From Desulfarculus sp. (GTDB taxonomy: Bacteria; Desulfobacterota; Desulfarculia; Desulfarculales; Desulfarculaceae): DNA of 64,000 nucleotides. The position numbers were made by a program, and so were the translations under genes. Each line of letters opens with the position of its first letter. Within the stretch, counting starts at the first letter, position 1. The stretch spans positions 29,201 to 93,200 of the forward strand of contig QZKP01000040.1 in assembly GCA_003605055.1 (NCBI GenBank), given 5' to 3'. Under the pieces are notes generated by a model. That model saw nothing but the letters and a program-made list of their open reading frames with translations, did not search any database and had not been told where the DNA came from. Positions 51,813 through 60,797 of this stretch are shown piece by piece.

Positions 51813-53417
51813 ATGGGTGGCAATGACGATCTGCGCGAACAGGAAAAGGCCCTGGAGCAACTGAGCCCCTTTCAGCTCAAGGACCGGCTGATCAAATTGG
51901 CCCAGACCCGGCACGAGCGCCTGATGCTCAACGCCGGCCGGGGCAACCCCAACTGGCTGGCCACGCTGCCCCGCCAGGCCTTTTTCCGGCTGGGGCTGTT
52001 CGCGGTGGCCGAGTCCCAGCGCACCTGCAACGGCAGCAACATGGGCGGCCCCGCCGAAAAGGAGGGCCTGCTCTGGCGCTTCCTGGACTATGCCGGCGAG
52101 CAAGCCGGCCAGCCGGGAGTCAGCTTTCTGCGCCGCTGCCTGGACTACGTAAAGACCGACCTGGACCTGGAGCCCGAGGCCTTCCTGGCCGAGCTGGTGG
52201 ACGGCATCCTGGGCGACAACTACCCCACCCCGGACCGCATGCTGACCCAGATCGAGCGGGTGGTGCACAAGTACCTGGAGCAGGAGATGTGCGCGGGCGA
52301 GCCGCCGGCCGGCCGCTACGACCTGTTCGCCGTGGAGGGCGGCACCGCGGCCATGTGCTACATCTTCAACAGCCTCAGCGAGAACAAGCTGCTGCACCAC
52401 GGCGACAAGATCGCCCTGGGCGCCCCCATCTTCACGCCCTACCTGGAGATACCCCACCTCAACGACTACGAGCTGGTGGAGGTGGAGGTGATGGGCGAGG
52501 AGAAAAACGATTGGCAGGTGCCGCCGGGAGAGCTGGACAAGCTGGCCGACCCCGCGGTGAAGGCCTTTTTCCTGGTCAACCCGGGCAACCCCTCCTCGGT
52601 GAGCATGGACCAGGCCGACCTGAGCCGCCTGGCCGAGCTGGTCAAGACCAAGCGCCAGGACCTGATCATCCTCACCGACGACGTGTACGGCACCTTTGTC
52701 CCCGGCTTCCGCTCCCTGATGGCCACCTGCCCCCGCAACACCATCTGCGTATATTCCTTCTCCAAGTACTTCGGGGCCACCGGCTGGCGCCTGGGGGTGA
52801 TCGCCATCCACCAGGACAACGTCTTCGACAAGGCCATCGCCGCCCTGCCCCGGGCCGACCAGGAGGCCTTGCGCCGGCGCTACGGCAGCGTCACCCTGGA
52901 CGTGGCCGCCATGAAGCTCATAGACCGCCTGGTGGCCGACAGCCGCTCGGTGGCCCTGAACCACACCGCCGGCCTCTCCACCCCCCAGCAGGTGCAGATG
53001 GCCCTGTTCGCTCTGATGTCCTTGCTGGACCGGGACAACCAGTACAAGCAGCAGGCCCAGGCGGTGGTGGGCAAGCGCTTCAAGGACCTGTACCAGGCCC
53101 TGGACGTGCCCTACACTCCCAGCCCCAACGACGCCCACTACTACGCCACCATAGACGTGCTGCAGATGGCCCAGGCCAATTACGGCCCGGAGTTCGCCGG
53201 CTGGCTGACCGCCAGCTACGAGCCGGTGGACTTCGTGCTGCGCCTGGCCCAGGAGCGGGAGATCGTGCTGCTGCCCGGGGCCGGCTTCGACGCCCCGGGA
53301 TGGACGGTGCGGGTCAGCCTGGCCAACCTGAAGGACGAGGCCTATCCCGAGATCGGGCGCCAGATCAAGAGCCTGCTTGAGGAGTATCAGGCCGAGTGGA
53401 AAAAGCGGCGCCCGTAG
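51813..53417 (+). CDS. asdA: Aspartate 4-decarboxylase (L-aspartate to L-alanine + CO2)
   Basis: 534-aa PLP enzyme of the aminotransferase fold. Family segments are LNAGRGNPNWLATLPRQAFF and VEGGTAAMCYIFNSL, VNPGNPSSVSM, TDDVYGTFVPGF and the PLP-lysine motif VYSFSKYFGATGWRLG (Lys318). The length of about 530 aa and the N-terminal extension separate it from ordinary aspartate aminotransferases (about 400 aa). It decarboxylates cytoplasmic aspartate, consuming a proton. First gene of an operon with two AspT-type exchangers and an asparaginase. Clear GGGGAGGAG site. Confidence 0.94.
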   Translation: MGGNDDLREQEKALEQLSPFQLKDRLIKLAQTRHERLMLNAGRGNPNWLATLPRQAFFRLGLFAVAESQRTCNGSNMGGPAEKEGLLWRFLDYAGEQAGQPGVSFLRRCLDYVKTDLDLEPEAFLAELVDGILGDNYPTPDRMLTQIERVVHKYLEQEMCAGEPPAGRYDLFAVEGGTAAMCYIFNSLSENKLLHHGDKIALGAPIFTPYLEIPHLNDYELVEVEVMGEEKNDWQVPPGELDKLADPAVKAFFLVNPGNPSSVSMDQADLSRLAELVKTKRQDLIILTDDVYGTFVPGFRSLMATCPRNTICVYSFSKYFGATGWRLGVIAIHQDNVFDKAIAALPRADQEALRRRYGSVTLDVAAMKLIDRLVADSRSVALNHTAGLSTPQQVQMALFALMSLLDRDNQYKQQAQAVVGKRFKDLYQALDVPYTPSPNDAHYYATIDVLQMAQANYGPEFAGWLTASYEPVDFVLRLAQEREIVLLPGAGFDAPGWTVRVSLANLKDEAYPEIGRQIKSLLEEYQAEWKKRRP

Positions 53418-53442
53418 GCCCGCCGCGGCAGGGGGAGGAAGC

Positions 53443-55131
53443 ATGGAGGCCATAATCGGGTTCCTGCGGGCCCACGAGGAGATACTGCTGTTTCTGGTCA
53501 TCGCCCTGGGCTACGCCCTGGGCCACATCAAGCTGGGCTGGTTCAAACTGGGCACCACCGCCGGCACCCTGATCGTGGGGCTGATCATCGGGCTGGCCCA
53601 GTTCGAGGTCTCGCCCCTGCTCAAGAGCATCGGCTTCGGCATCTTCATCTACGCCGTGGGCCTGCGCGTGGGGCCGCAGTTCTTCGACGGCATGAAAAAG
53701 GACGGCCTGAAGTTCATCACCCAATCCCTGGTCACCTGCGCGGCGGGCTTCCTCATCGTCTGGCTCTGCGCGGACTGGCTCAAGCTGGCCCCGGGCATCG
53801 CCCCGGGCATCATCGCCGGGGCCATGACCAACACCTCCACCCTGGGCGCGGCCACCCAGGCCATCGGCTCGGGCATGGTCAGCCTGCCCGCCGGGGTGAG
53901 CGCCCAGGTGGCCAGCAACAACGTAGCCGTCACCTACGCCATCACCTACCTCTTCGGCACCGTGGGGCTGATCGTCTTCTACAAGCTCCTGCCGCGCATG
54001 TTCGGCTACAACCTGGCGCAGGAGGCCCGGAAGCTGCAGAACCAGATGAGCAAGGGCGCGGCCGAGCCCGACCCGGAAAGCGCCTATTTCTCCGAGTACC
54101 ACCTCTGGGACCTGCGCTGCTTTGAGCTGACCAACCCCGGCCTGGCCGGCAAGAGCCTGGCCGAGCTGGGCCGGCAATATCCTCTGGCCGTGGCCATCGA
54201 GCGCATCAAGCGCGGGGACAAGCTCATCGAGGCCGCGCCGGAGGTGGTGCTGGAAGTGGGCGATCTGGTGGCCCTGAGCGGCCGCATCAACCTGGTGGCC
54301 CAGGCCTCCACGGTCATCGGGCCGGAGAAGCCCGACCAGCAGGTGCTGGACATGGTGGCCGAGGACATGGAGATACTGGTCGCCAGCCAGGAGGCGGTGA
54401 ATAAGACCCTGGCCCAGGTGGGCCGCCTGTGGGGCCGCGGCTGCTACCTCAAGAAGCTGCTGCGCGCCGGGGTGGAGCAGCAGGTGACCAAGGGCATGAC
54501 CCTGCACAAGGGCGACCTGCTGGTGGTCAGCGGGATCAGCCGCCGGGTGGACAACCTGGCCCAGCACTTGGGCTACCCGGTGCGCCGTTCGGCCACCACC
54601 GACCTGTTCACCTTGGCCGTGGGCATGGTGCTGGGCGGGCTCTTGGGCGCAGCGAGCGTGAAGATATGGGGAGTGCCGGTGAGCCTGGGCTCGGCCGGCG
54701 GCCTTCTGCTCACCGGCATCGTCATCAGCTTCCTGCGCAGCCGCCACCCCACCTTCGGCAACATCCCCGGGGCGGCCCGGGGGGTGCTGGAGGACATCGG
54801 CCTGACCCTGTTCGTGGCCGTGCTGGGCCTGGGCGCCGGCCGCAGCGTGCTGGAAGTGCTGCAGTCGGCGGGCCTGTCGGTGTTCCTGGTGGGGGCGGCG
54901 GTGACGCTCATCCCGGCCCTGTGCGCCTGGCTCTGGGGGCGCTACGTGCTGCGGCTCAACCCGGTGATCGCCATCGGGGCCTGCACCGGCTGCGTCCCCA
55001 CCACCGCGGCCCTGCAGGCGGTGATCGAGGAGGCGGATTCGGCCCTGCCCGCCCTGGGCTACCCGGTGCCCTATGCGGTGAGCACGGTGGTCCTGACCCT
55101 GCTGGGCTTCCTGATCATGCAGGTGGTCTAG
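53443..55131 (+). CDS. aspT: AspT-type aspartate:alanine exchanger, copy 1
   Basis: 562-aa membrane protein of the AAE family. Five helices (HEEILLFLVIALGYALGHIK onward, with IYAVGLRVGPQFFDGMKKDG) are followed by a cytoplasmic region of about 190 residues holding two RCK-C/TrkA-C-like units, then five more helices with IWGVPVSLGSAGGLLLTGIV. In the family AspT swaps external aspartate for internal alanine, an electrogenic exchange. It starts 25 nt after the decarboxylase with a GGGGGAGG site. Assignment to Asp:Ala rather than another dicarboxylate rests mainly on the neighbour gene. Confidence 0.9.
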   Translation: MEAIIGFLRAHEEILLFLVIALGYALGHIKLGWFKLGTTAGTLIVGLIIGLAQFEVSPLLKSIGFGIFIYAVGLRVGPQFFDGMKKDGLKFITQSLVTCAAGFLIVWLCADWLKLAPGIAPGIIAGAMTNTSTLGAATQAIGSGMVSLPAGVSAQVASNNVAVTYAITYLFGTVGLIVFYKLLPRMFGYNLAQEARKLQNQMSKGAAEPDPESAYFSEYHLWDLRCFELTNPGLAGKSLAELGRQYPLAVAIERIKRGDKLIEAAPEVVLEVGDLVALSGRINLVAQASTVIGPEKPDQQVLDMVAEDMEILVASQEAVNKTLAQVGRLWGRGCYLKKLLRAGVEQQVTKGMTLHKGDLLVVSGISRRVDNLAQHLGYPVRRSATTDLFTLAVGMVLGGLLGAASVKIWGVPVSLGSAGGLLLTGIVISFLRSRHPTFGNIPGAARGVLEDIGLTLFVAVLGLGAGRSVLEVLQSAGLSVFLVGAAVTLIPALCAWLWGRYVLRLNPVIAIGACTGCVPTTAALQAVIEEADSALPALGYPVPYAVSTVVLTLLGFLIMQVV

Positions 55132-55178
55132 CCTGGCTGCGCGAGTTTTAATCGCCGCGCGAGAGGGGGTTTGCCCGC

Positions 55179-56867
55179 ATGCAAGAGGTGATTGAGTTTC
55201 TGCGCCACAATGAGGTGGCCCTGCTGTTTCTGGTCATGGCCCTGGGCTACCTGCTGGGGCACATCAAGATCGGCTGGTTCTCCCTGGGCACCATCGCCGG
55301 CTCCCTGATCGTGGGCCTGGTCATCGGGCTGGCCAAGTTCGAGGTCTCGCCCATCATCAAAAGCGTGGGCTTCGGCGTGTTCATCTACGCCGTGGGCCTG
55401 CGGGTGGGGCCCCAGTTCTTCGACGGCATGAAAAAAGACGGGCTGAAGCTGGTCACCATGTCTCTGGTGGCCTGCCTGACCGGCTTCGCCGTGGTGTGGG
55501 CCACCTCGGCCTGGCTGGGCTTCCCCCTGGGCATTGCGCCGGGCATCCTGGCCGGGGCCATGACCAACACCCCCACCCTGGGCGCGGCCGAGCAGGCCAT
55601 CACCAGCGGCGCCGTGGCCCTGCCCCAGGGCCTCACCGCCGAGATGGCCATGAGCAGCGTGGCCGTGGCCTATGCCATCACCTATCTCTTCGGCACCGTG
55701 GGCCGCATCGTGCTGTTCAAGATGCTGCCCCGCATGTTCGGTTATGACCTGGCGGCCGAGGCCAAGAAGCTGGAGGCCAGCATGAGCGGGGCCAGCGCGG
55801 AGGATGACCCCTACAGCGACTACTTCTCCGAGTTCTCCGCCCAGGGCGTGCGCGGCTACAAGCTGACCAACCAGCAGCTCGCGGGCCAGCCCCTGCGCAA
55901 GCTGCAAGGCCACCTGCCCGACCGTCTGGTGATCGAGCGGGTGGAGCGCGGCGGCAAGATCCTGGATCTGAAGGACGACCTGACCCTCCAGGCCGGCGAC
56001 CTGGTGGCGGTCAGCGGCCACACCAGCGACCTGATCCACGGCCCGGAGCTGATCGGGCCGGAGGTGCTGGACAAGGCGCTGTTGGACATCACCGGCGAGT
56101 CCATCGAGGTGTTGGTCACCAACAAGGGGGCCGCGGGCAAGACCCTGGCCCAAGTGGGCCGCGAGGCCGGCTTCGGCTGCTACCTCAAGCGGCTGCTGCG
56201 CGCCGGGGTGGAGCAGCGGGTGACCGGCGGCTTCACTCTCATGAAGGGCGACCTCCTGTTCATAACCGGAACCAGGACCCACGTGGACCGGCTGGCCCAG
56301 TACCTGGGTTACGCGGTGCACCGCTCAGCGGTCACCGACCTGTTCACCCTGGCCGTGGGCATGGTGCTGGGCTCGCTACTGGGCGCGGTGAGCGTCAAGC
56401 TCTTCGGCGTGCCGGTGAGCCTGGGCTCGGCCGGCGGCCTGCTCCTGGCCGGCATAGTCATCAGCTTCCTGCGCTCCCGCCATCCCACCTTCGGCAACAT
56501 TCCCGGCGGCGCCCGGGCGGTGCTGGAGGACATCGGCCTGACCATCTTCATCGTGGTGGTGGGGCTCACCGCCGGGAGCAGCGTGGTGGAGGTGCTCAAG
56601 ACCTCGGGGCCCGGCGTATTCCTGGTGGGGGTGGCCGTGACCCTGGCCACCGCGGTGCTGCCCTGGCTGTGGGGCATGTACGTGCTCCGGCTCAACCCGG
56701 TGATCAACATCGGCGCCTGCACCGGCGCCGGGGTGATCACCGCGGCCCTCAAGGCGGTCAGCGAGGAGGCCGGCTCCTCCCTGCCCGCCCTGGGCTACCC
56801 GGTGCCCTACGCCGTGAGCACCATCGTCCTGACGGTGATGGGCTATGTGATCCTGCAACTGCCTTAG
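55179..56867 (+). CDS. AspT-type aspartate:alanine exchanger, copy 2
   Basis: 562 aa, exactly as long as copy 1 and nearly collinear with it (LGYLLGHIKIGWFSLGTIAG against LGYALGHIKLGWFKLGTTAG), with the same five-helix/RCK/five-helix layout. The helices and the IGACTG loop are well conserved, whereas the cytoplasmic RCK region and the linker near residue 200 differ clearly. It is therefore an older tandem duplication, not a recent copy. The two may differ in substrate (Asp:Ala versus another amino acid or dicarboxylate pair) or form a heteromer. Confidence 0.88.
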   Translation: MQEVIEFLRHNEVALLFLVMALGYLLGHIKIGWFSLGTIAGSLIVGLVIGLAKFEVSPIIKSVGFGVFIYAVGLRVGPQFFDGMKKDGLKLVTMSLVACLTGFAVVWATSAWLGFPLGIAPGILAGAMTNTPTLGAAEQAITSGAVALPQGLTAEMAMSSVAVAYAITYLFGTVGRIVLFKMLPRMFGYDLAAEAKKLEASMSGASAEDDPYSDYFSEFSAQGVRGYKLTNQQLAGQPLRKLQGHLPDRLVIERVERGGKILDLKDDLTLQAGDLVAVSGHTSDLIHGPELIGPEVLDKALLDITGESIEVLVTNKGAAGKTLAQVGREAGFGCYLKRLLRAGVEQRVTGGFTLMKGDLLFITGTRTHVDRLAQYLGYAVHRSAVTDLFTLAVGMVLGSLLGAVSVKLFGVPVSLGSAGGLLLAGIVISFLRSRHPTFGNIPGGARAVLEDIGLTIFIVVVGLTAGSSVVEVLKTSGPGVFLVGVAVTLATAVLPWLWGMYVLRLNPVINIGACTGAGVITAALKAVSEEAGSSLPALGYPVPYAVSTIVLTVMGYVILQLP

Positions 56868-56880
56868 TCAAGGTGAGGTC

Positions 56881-57933
56881 ATGATAAAGCGAACCCTGAG
56901 CGCCTTGATCTGCCTGGCCGCCCTGCTGCTGGCCGCGGCCGCGGCCCGGGCCGCGGGGCCGCTGCCCCTGGTGGTCATCCTCACCACCGGCGGCACCATC
57001 GCCGAGAAGGCCGACCCGGCCACCGGCGGGGCGGTGCCGGCGGTGGCCGGCGCGGCGCTGGTCAAGGCGGTGCCCGGCCTGGGGCGGGCGGCCCGCCTGA
57101 AGGTGGTGGACTTCAGCAACATAGACTCCTCCCAGATGACCCCGGAGATATGGGCCCGGCTCAGCCGGGTGGTGGACCAGGAGCTGTCTGATCCGGCGGT
57201 TGCCGGCGCGGTGGTCACCCACGGCACGGACACCATGGCCGAGGGCGCCTTCTTCCTGGACCTGACCCTGACCAGCCCCAAGACCGTGGTGTTCACCGGC
57301 GCCATGCGCGACGCCTCGGACCCCAGCCCGGACGGGCCCCTGAACATCCTCAACGCGGTGACCATCGCCGCCGCGCCCGCGGCCCGGGGCTGGGGGGTGG
57401 TGGTGGCCCTGAACGACTACATCAACTCCGCCCGGGAGGCGGTCAAGACCCAGACCAGCAACGCCCAGACCTTTGACTCCGGCCAGAAGGGCTACCTGGG
57501 CTATGTGCTGGGGGGCGTGGTGCAACGCTGGCATGAGCGGCCGCGGCGCATCACCCTGCCCCTGCCGGCCCGGCTGCCCAGGGTGGCCTTCCTGTCCACC
57601 TACGCCGGCGACGACGGCTCCCTGCTGCGCTCCGCCGTGGACCAGGGGGCCCGGGGTCTGGTGGTGGAGGGGGTGGGAGCGGGCAACGTCAACGCCCAGG
57701 TGTACCGGGCCATCCAGTACGCCCTGCAAAAGGGCCTGGCCGTGGTGATCACCAGCCGGGTGGCCCACGGCGCGGTCTGGCCCATCTACGGCGACCAGGG
57801 CGGCGGCCTGACCCTGCAAAAGGCCGGCTGCATCCTGGGCGGGGACCTGCGCGGCCCCAAGGCCCGGCTGCTGCTGATGCTGGCCCTGCCCCTGGTCAGG
57901 GACCGCGCCGAGCTGGCAAAGTATTTCCGTTGA
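56881..57933 (+). CDS. ansB: Exported type II L-asparaginase
   Basis: 350 aa. An N-terminal signal peptide (ALICLAALLLAAAAARA) predicts export to the periplasm. The catalytic motifs are TTGGTIAEKA (nucleophile Thr39) and VVTHGTDTMAEGA (Thr116-Asp117), with FTGAMRDASDPSPDGPLN matching the family. It converts asparagine to aspartate and ammonia outside the cytoplasm; type II enzymes have high affinity. It begins 13 nt after the second exchanger and is the last gene of the operon, so aspartate would be released right where AspT can take it up. Confidence 0.94.
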   Translation: MIKRTLSALICLAALLLAAAAARAAGPLPLVVILTTGGTIAEKADPATGGAVPAVAGAALVKAVPGLGRAARLKVVDFSNIDSSQMTPEIWARLSRVVDQELSDPAVAGAVVTHGTDTMAEGAFFLDLTLTSPKTVVFTGAMRDASDPSPDGPLNILNAVTIAAAPAARGWGVVVALNDYINSAREAVKTQTSNAQTFDSGQKGYLGYVLGGVVQRWHERPRRITLPLPARLPRVAFLSTYAGDDGSLLRSAVDQGARGLVVEGVGAGNVNAQVYRAIQYALQKGLAVVITSRVAHGAVWPIYGDQGGGLTLQKAGCILGGDLRGPKARLLLMLALPLVRDRAELAKYFR

Positions 57934-58272
57934 AATTACGCCGAATCTAGTCTCGATGTTTCCTAGAGGTTGAGCGGCGGGTGTATGGGACCGGTCTTTA
58001 TGGCGGTAAGATGAAGACTGGCAGGTGAGGAGTTGTCCCTCTGTCCCCCGCCCGGCACAGCCTGAGCCTTGCTGGCAAGGCGGCCCAAGGCTTGGGCTGC
58101 CAAGTCCCTAGGCGGGAGCGTTGATGGCGAGCAAGGGCAAATGGCATCTCGACCCGTTTTGCTACCGGCGGCCCGCCGGCGGCAAGCGAGCGCCGGAGGC
58201 GTAGCTGAAACTACGTCGAGGCGCGAGCGCCGCCGGCAACGCAGCCAGCGGGGCTCAGGCGAAGCCGGACGC
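57934..58272. repeat. Palindrome-rich convergent spacer
   Basis: No gene. Two structured blocks are visible. The first (58079-58102) can form GGCgGCCCAAG against CTTGGGCtGCC. The second (about 58180-58255) has two direct copies of GCGAGCGCCG flanking the stem GGCGTAG-CTGAAA-CTACGTC. The second block has the look of an extragenic palindromic repeat unit (REP/BIME-like). No T-run follows either. Confidence 0.5.
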
Positions 58273-58920
58273 TCAACCTTGCAAGCGGCCGTTTTTGAGC
58301 ACCAGCACCCGCTGGCAGGTGCGCTCCAGGAAGGCGCGGTCGTGGGAGACCATGGCCCAGGACAGCTCCGAGTCCATCAGCACCCGCTCCAGGGTGGCGC
58401 TCCGCTCCTCGTCCAGACCGTTGCTGGGCTCGTCCAGGAGCACGGCGCGCGGCTGCATGGCCAGCACCGTGGCCAGAGAGACCAGCCGCTTCTCTCCGCC
58501 GGACAGGTGATAGGTCACCCGCCTCTGAAAGCCCGCCAGGCCCAGCTTGCCGAGGGTGCCGTCCACCAGCTCCAGGGCCCGCTCCCGGCCCAGCCCCAGG
58601 TTCAAGGGGCCGAAGGCCACGTCCTCGGCCACGGTGAGGCTGAAGAGCTGGTCCTCCGGGTCCTGGAACAAATAGCCCACCTCCCGGCGCAGGGCGCGGA
58701 AGTCCCGCTCCTCCCGGCAGGCCCGGCCCAGGCCGTACACCGCGCCCGCCTGGGGCCTGAGCAGGCCCAGGCAGAGCATGAACAGGGTGGACTTGCCCGC
58801 GCCGTTGGGGCCCAGGATGCCCAGGCGCTGGCCCGCGGACAGGCTGAAGTCCAGCCCGCGCAAGACCGGCGGCCGGCCGTCGTAGGCGAAGTCCACGCCC
58901 TGCAGGCGGATCAGTTCCAT
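58273..58920 (-). CDS. nikO: Nickel/cobalt ECF transporter ATPase
   Basis: 215-aa ATPase of the CbiO/NikO branch. Walker A is GPNGAGKST; the Q-loop region reads GYLFQDPEDQLFSLTVAEDV, a hallmark of ECF ATPases; then signature LSGGEKRLVSLATVLA, Walker B AVLLDEPSNGLD and VSHDRAFLE. It drives transport with NikQ and NikM. It overlaps nikQ by 10 nt. Slightly short compared with CbiO (about 270 aa), lacking the C-terminal extension. Confidence 0.92.
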   Translation of the reverse strand: MELIRLQGVDFAYDGRPPVLRGLDFSLSAGQRLGILGPNGAGKSTLFMLCLGLLRPQAGAVYGLGRACREERDFRALRREVGYLFQDPEDQLFSLTVAEDVAFGPLNLGLGRERALELVDGTLGKLGLAGFQRRVTYHLSGGEKRLVSLATVLAMQPRAVLLDEPSNGLDEERSATLERVLMDSELSWAMVSHDRAFLERTCQRVLVLKNGRLQG

Positions 58921-59714
58921 AAAGTTCCTCCCCACTGCACCAGGCCCAGGGACAGGATCGCGGCGCCGCCTAGGGAACAGAATACGGTGTCGCGGCGCCG
59001 CCAATGGAAGTGGTCCAGCAGCCAGAAGGTGCCGGCGAAGCCCCGGCAGAGCATGGCCTGGTACACCCGCTCGGAGCGGTCCAGGCTGCGCAGCACCAGC
59101 ACCCCGATGAGCTGGGCCAGGCTGCGGTAGGTGTGCAGGTTGCTGCCGGGGGTGAAGCAGCGCACGGCCATGGCCTGGCGCAGGCGCAGGTACTCCCGGC
59201 GCATCACGTGCAAATAGCGGTAGAACAGCACGAACAGGGTCACCAGCTTGGCCGGCAGGCGCAGGTGGGCCAGGGCGTGAAAAATGTCGTTGATCTGGCT
59301 GCTGCCCAACAGGGCCACCACCGCCAGGAAGATGGCGTTGGCCTTGAGGGTGATCAGCCCGGCCAGGGCCAGGCCCTGGGGGTTGTAGCTGAGCGTTATC
59401 TGGCCCCCGGCCGGGCCCAGACCCAGGCGCCAGGGCAGGAAAAGCCACAGGAAGGCCACGAAGGCGTTCACGGCCAGGGCCCGCCGCCAGAAGACGCGCC
59501 AGCCCAGACCAGACCAGACGGCCAGCCCCAGGCTAAAGCCCAGGCCCAGGGCCGGCGCCAGGGGGCCGGGGCACAGGGCCAGCAGCAGGCTGTAGGCCAG
59601 GGCCACCACCACCTTGCCCCGGGGGTCCAGACGCGCGGCCAAGCCGGGGGCCGGCGCGTGGTCCAGGGGATGGGTGGTGGCCTGCCGTGGGGCCGGTGGT
59701 GATGGCCTGGCCAT
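58911..59714 (-). CDS. nikQ: ECF transporter transmembrane component
   Basis: 267-aa EcfT-type protein (CbiQ/NikQ). Six or so hydrophobic helices; the coupling loops contain the family Ala-Arg-Gly-type motifs in variant form (SLDRSERVYQAMLCRGFAG). The N-terminus has DHAPAPGLAARLDPRGKVVV, also typical. It forms the scaffold between ATPase and S component. ATG three bases after the nikL stop. Confidence 0.92.
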   Translation of the reverse strand: MARPSPPAPRQATTHPLDHAPAPGLAARLDPRGKVVVALAYSLLLALCPGPLAPALGLGFSLGLAVWSGLGWRVFWRRALAVNAFVAFLWLFLPWRLGLGPAGGQITLSYNPQGLALAGLITLKANAIFLAVVALLGSSQINDIFHALAHLRLPAKLVTLFVLFYRYLHVMRREYLRLRQAMAVRCFTPGSNLHTYRSLAQLIGVLVLRSLDRSERVYQAMLCRGFAGTFWLLDHFHWRRRDTVFCSLGGAAILSLGLVQWGGTLWN

Positions 59715-59716
59715 GT

Positions 59717-60187
59717 TTAACTCCGCCTCCTCCGGCGCAGCCACGTGCGCACGAGCATGCCCAGGCCGGCCAGGGCCGCGATCATTGCCAGGCCGTAGGC
59801 CACCCGGAGCAGGGGCAGGCCCTCCGGCGGCCTGGCCTGCGGGGGCGCGCCCTGGGCCGGGGCCAGCTCGGCCGCGCTGAGCTGGTACTGGCCCAGGTGC
59901 CCGGGCCCCGCCTTGAGCACCAGCTTCCAGGGGGCCGGGCCCCGGGGCAGGGCCAGGGAGAAGGCCCCCTGCTCGTCGGTCTTGGCGGCGGCGATGAGGC
60001 GACCGTTGGCGTCGTACACCTCCAGGGGCTGGTTCTGGATCTTGCCCCCGCCGGGGGTGTAGCCCTCGCCCATGAGGCGGCCCTTTTCCACCCAGGCGTA
60101 GAGCTTGATCTGATGGGCCGCGGCCGGGCCCGCGGCCAGCAGCAGCGCCAGGGCCGCGGCCAGGATGGCGCCTGTATATCGCGCCAT
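59717..60187 (-). CDS. nikL: NikL-type accessory membrane protein
   Basis: 156 aa: signal peptide (GAILAAALALLLAAGPAAA), an extracytoplasmic beta domain with a carboxypeptidase-regulatory-like fold (LEVYDANGRLIAAAKTDEQG), and a C-terminal anchor (LRVAYGLAMIAALAGLGMLV) with a very basic tail. This is the layout of NikL, the component that replaces NikN/CbiN in some nickel ECF systems. It is needed for metal uptake in such systems, by an unclear route. Located between NikM and NikQ, the canonical position. Confidence 0.85.
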   Translation of the reverse strand: MARYTGAILAAALALLLAAGPAAAHQIKLYAWVEKGRLMGEGYTPGGGKIQNQPLEVYDANGRLIAAAKTDEQGAFSLALPRGPAPWKLVLKAGPGHLGQYQLSAAELAPAQGAPPQARPPEGLPLLRVAYGLAMIAALAGLGMLVRTWLRRRRRS

Positions 60188-60189
60188 GG

Positions 60190-60795
60190 CTACACCGGCC
60201 CCGCGCCCAGGAGGGAGGGGCGCGCCTGCCGCAGGAAGAATACGGCCAGGGAGGTTATCACGCCCTCCAGGGCCATGCCCGGCAGGCTGGCCAGCACGAT
60301 GGCCGCGGCCGAGGTCAGGAAGGCCTCGCCGCTCAGGAACAGACTGAGCGCGGTGAGCAGGGCGGCCAAGAGCACCGAGCCGAAGCCGGCGGCGAAGGAG
60401 GCCAGCAGCAGGGCCGCCCTGCCCCGGCGCAGCCAGGGCGCGCAGGCGTAATAGCAGATCACCGCCGGCAGGGCCATGCTGAAGGTGTTCACCCCCAGGC
60501 CGGTGAGCCCGCCGAACTGGAACAGGATGGCCTGCAGGGTCAGGCCCACGAAGATGGCCGGAAAGGCGGCCCAACCCAGCAAGAGCCCCACCAGGCCGTT
60601 CAGCACCAGGTGCACCGAACTGGGGCCCACCGGCAGGTGGATCAGGCTGGCCACGAAGAACACCGCCGAGAGCAGGGCCACCCGCGGCAGGCGGTCGTAG
60701 TCCATTTTCTTGAGGCCCAGGGCCAGTCCGGCCGCGCTGAGCGCCGCCCCGCCGGCCAGCACCGGCGCCGAGAGCACGCCTTCGGAGATATGCAC
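60190..60795 (-). CDS. nikM: Nickel ECF transporter substrate-binding component
   Basis: 201-aa integral membrane S component of the CbiM/NikM family. The mature N-terminus is MHISEGVLS: with the GTG start the second residue is His2, which in this family is a metal ligand together with the conserved His in IHLPVGPSSVHLVLNG. Seven helices follow. I chose the GTG placing His at position 2, three bases after the nikK stop. CbiM and NikM cannot be told apart by sequence alone; the K and L neighbours favour nickel. Confidence 0.93.
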   Translation of the reverse strand: MHISEGVLSAPVLAGGAALSAAGLALGLKKMDYDRLPRVALLSAVFFVASLIHLPVGPSSVHLVLNGLVGLLLGWAAFPAIFVGLTLQAILFQFGGLTGLGVNTFSMALPAVICYYACAPWLRRGRAALLLASFAAGFGSVLLAALLTALSLFLSGEAFLTSAAAIVLASLPGMALEGVITSLAVFFLRQARPSLLGAGPV

Positions 60796-60797
60796 GG

